A stretch of DNA of 5,626 bases from Pseudomonadota bacterium (lineage in GTDB: Bacteria; Desulfobacterota; Desulfobacteria; Desulfobacterales; RPRI01): contig JAHJQU010000255.1 of the NCBI GenBank assembly GCA_018819005.1, positions 1 through 5,626 of the forward strand, read 5' to 3'. This document shows positions 5,021 to 5,626 of the stretch, one piece after another. A model generated the notes under the pieces. It had not been told where the DNA came from, ran no database searches, and saw nothing but the letters and a program-made list of their open reading frames with translations. How positions within the stretch are numbered: position 1 is the first letter of the stretch; each line of letters starts with the position of its first letter. Both the position numbers and the translations under genes were made by a program.

Positions 5021-5626
5021 TTAAAGCTCCCTTGATGGGAAAAACCGGCGAAGTTTAGGGAAAACATCCGTAAGCTCCCGGTTTCCCATGATTCCTTCAG
5101 GCCGGTACAGCATGAGAATTATCAAAAGAAGCGGAATAAGAACCCATTTATAAACCTGCAGGGGACGTAAAATCTCCATTAGCAGAGTAAAGCTTACGGC
5201 GCTTAAAACCGATCCGCTCAACGATCCCATACCCCCGAGATATACCATGACCATTATTTCAGTCGATTTCATAATGGTAAATGATCCGGGGTTTATGTAG
5301 CCGAGAACATGGGCAAAAAGGCCTCCAGCAATTCCGGCAAGGCCTGAAGAGAGAGTAAATGCAACCATTTTCATCCGATTAGTATTAACGCTCATAATCT
5401 CGGCCGCAATTTCATCGTCCCTGATCGCTATTACACCCTTTCCATAAGTTGAATTAACGAAATGGTTTAAAATCCATATGCAAATGGCTGTGAAAACAAA
5501 TATCCATATCATGACCCATGGCAGGTTGATAACGCTGGTCATGGAATCAACAACCTTTCCCATCCCCATAAAACCCCTCGCCCCTCCAATAACCTGAATA
5601 TTTTCTATGGAACTTTTAACTATGTA
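5021..5626 (-). CDS. livM: Branched-chain amino-acid type ABC transporter permease LivM, C-terminal part (5' end outside window)
   Basis: The minus frame is open from the TAA at 5021 to the right edge without a stop, giving 201 residues. The methionine at 5569 is internal: the 19 codons before it (with SSIENIQVIGGARGF) continue LivM-like sequence, so the true start is beyond the window; family members have about 300-350 residues. Seen in the visible part: a membrane segment at about 37-56, the cytoplasmic coupling loop GVIAIRDDEIAAEIMSVN (64-81), which is the LivM hallmark that contacts the ATPases, membrane segments at about 86-107, 122-150 (with VMVYLGGMGSLSGSVL) and 159-173, and the final YRPEGIMG (174-181) followed by a basic tail. 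It forms the inner-membrane channel with LivH, which would be expected to the right. It is followed 6 nt later by livG. Confidence 0.92.
   Translation of the reverse strand, partial: YIVKSSIENIQVIGGARGFMGMGKVVDSMTSVINLPWVMIWIFVFTAICIWILNHFVNSTYGKGVIAIRDDEIAAEIMSVNTNRMKMVAFTLSSGLAGIAGGLFAHVLGYINPGSFTIMKSTEIMVMVYLGGMGSLSGSVLSAVSFTLLMEILRPLQVYKWVLIPLLLIILMLYRPEGIMGNRELTDVFPKLRRFFPSREL

Noticed and set aside
5021..5569. A 182-residue permease starting at the Met at 5569
   Set aside because: The frame stays open to the window edge with LivM-like sequence before this Met, and 182 residues is far too short for the family, so the gene is partial rather than truncated.

Overview
The window looks like chromosome from an anaerobic, probably sulfate-reducing deltaproteobacterium (Desulfobacterota, Desulfobacteraceae-like). 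This is inferred from protein style, moderate-to-low GC, and the combination of a folD, a stand-alone argC, a membrane-anchored M23 peptidase and a liv-type transporter, with AT-rich spacers full of short degenerate repeats. No rRNA or other taxonomic marker is present, so the assignment is not certain.

Every recognisable gene is on the minus strand, so the region is transcribed from right to left. In that order: the C-terminal two thirds of a LivM-type permease (5021-5626, cut by the right edge); livG (5015 downward) and livF, which overlaps livG by 8 bp, these three forming the cytoplasmic and membrane core of a branched-chain amino-acid type ABC importer; a 127-bp spacer made largely of 7-bp-phased degenerate repeats; argC (arginine biosynthesis); a 318-bp spacer holding a cryptic coding-like tail, a C-rich heptad array with G-quadruplex potential on the sense strand, and an 8-bp-phased array; folD (one-carbon metabolism on tetrahydrofolate); a 397-bp spacer with further copies of the same repeat vocabulary; and the N-terminal part of a single-pass, coiled-coil M23 peptidase cut by the left edge.

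The genes do not form one pathway. livM-livG-livF is clearly one operon. argC could be read through from it or have its own start. folD has a very good ribosome site and its own long leader. The M23 gene has a separate candidate promoter.

No defence system, mobile element, CRISPR array or RNA gene was found. The genes are ordinary full-length family members. The unexplained signal lies in the spacers: several arrays in which two to four bases recur at strict 7- or 8-bp phase while the rest vary, plus a 21-bp near-identical direct repeat that brackets folD.
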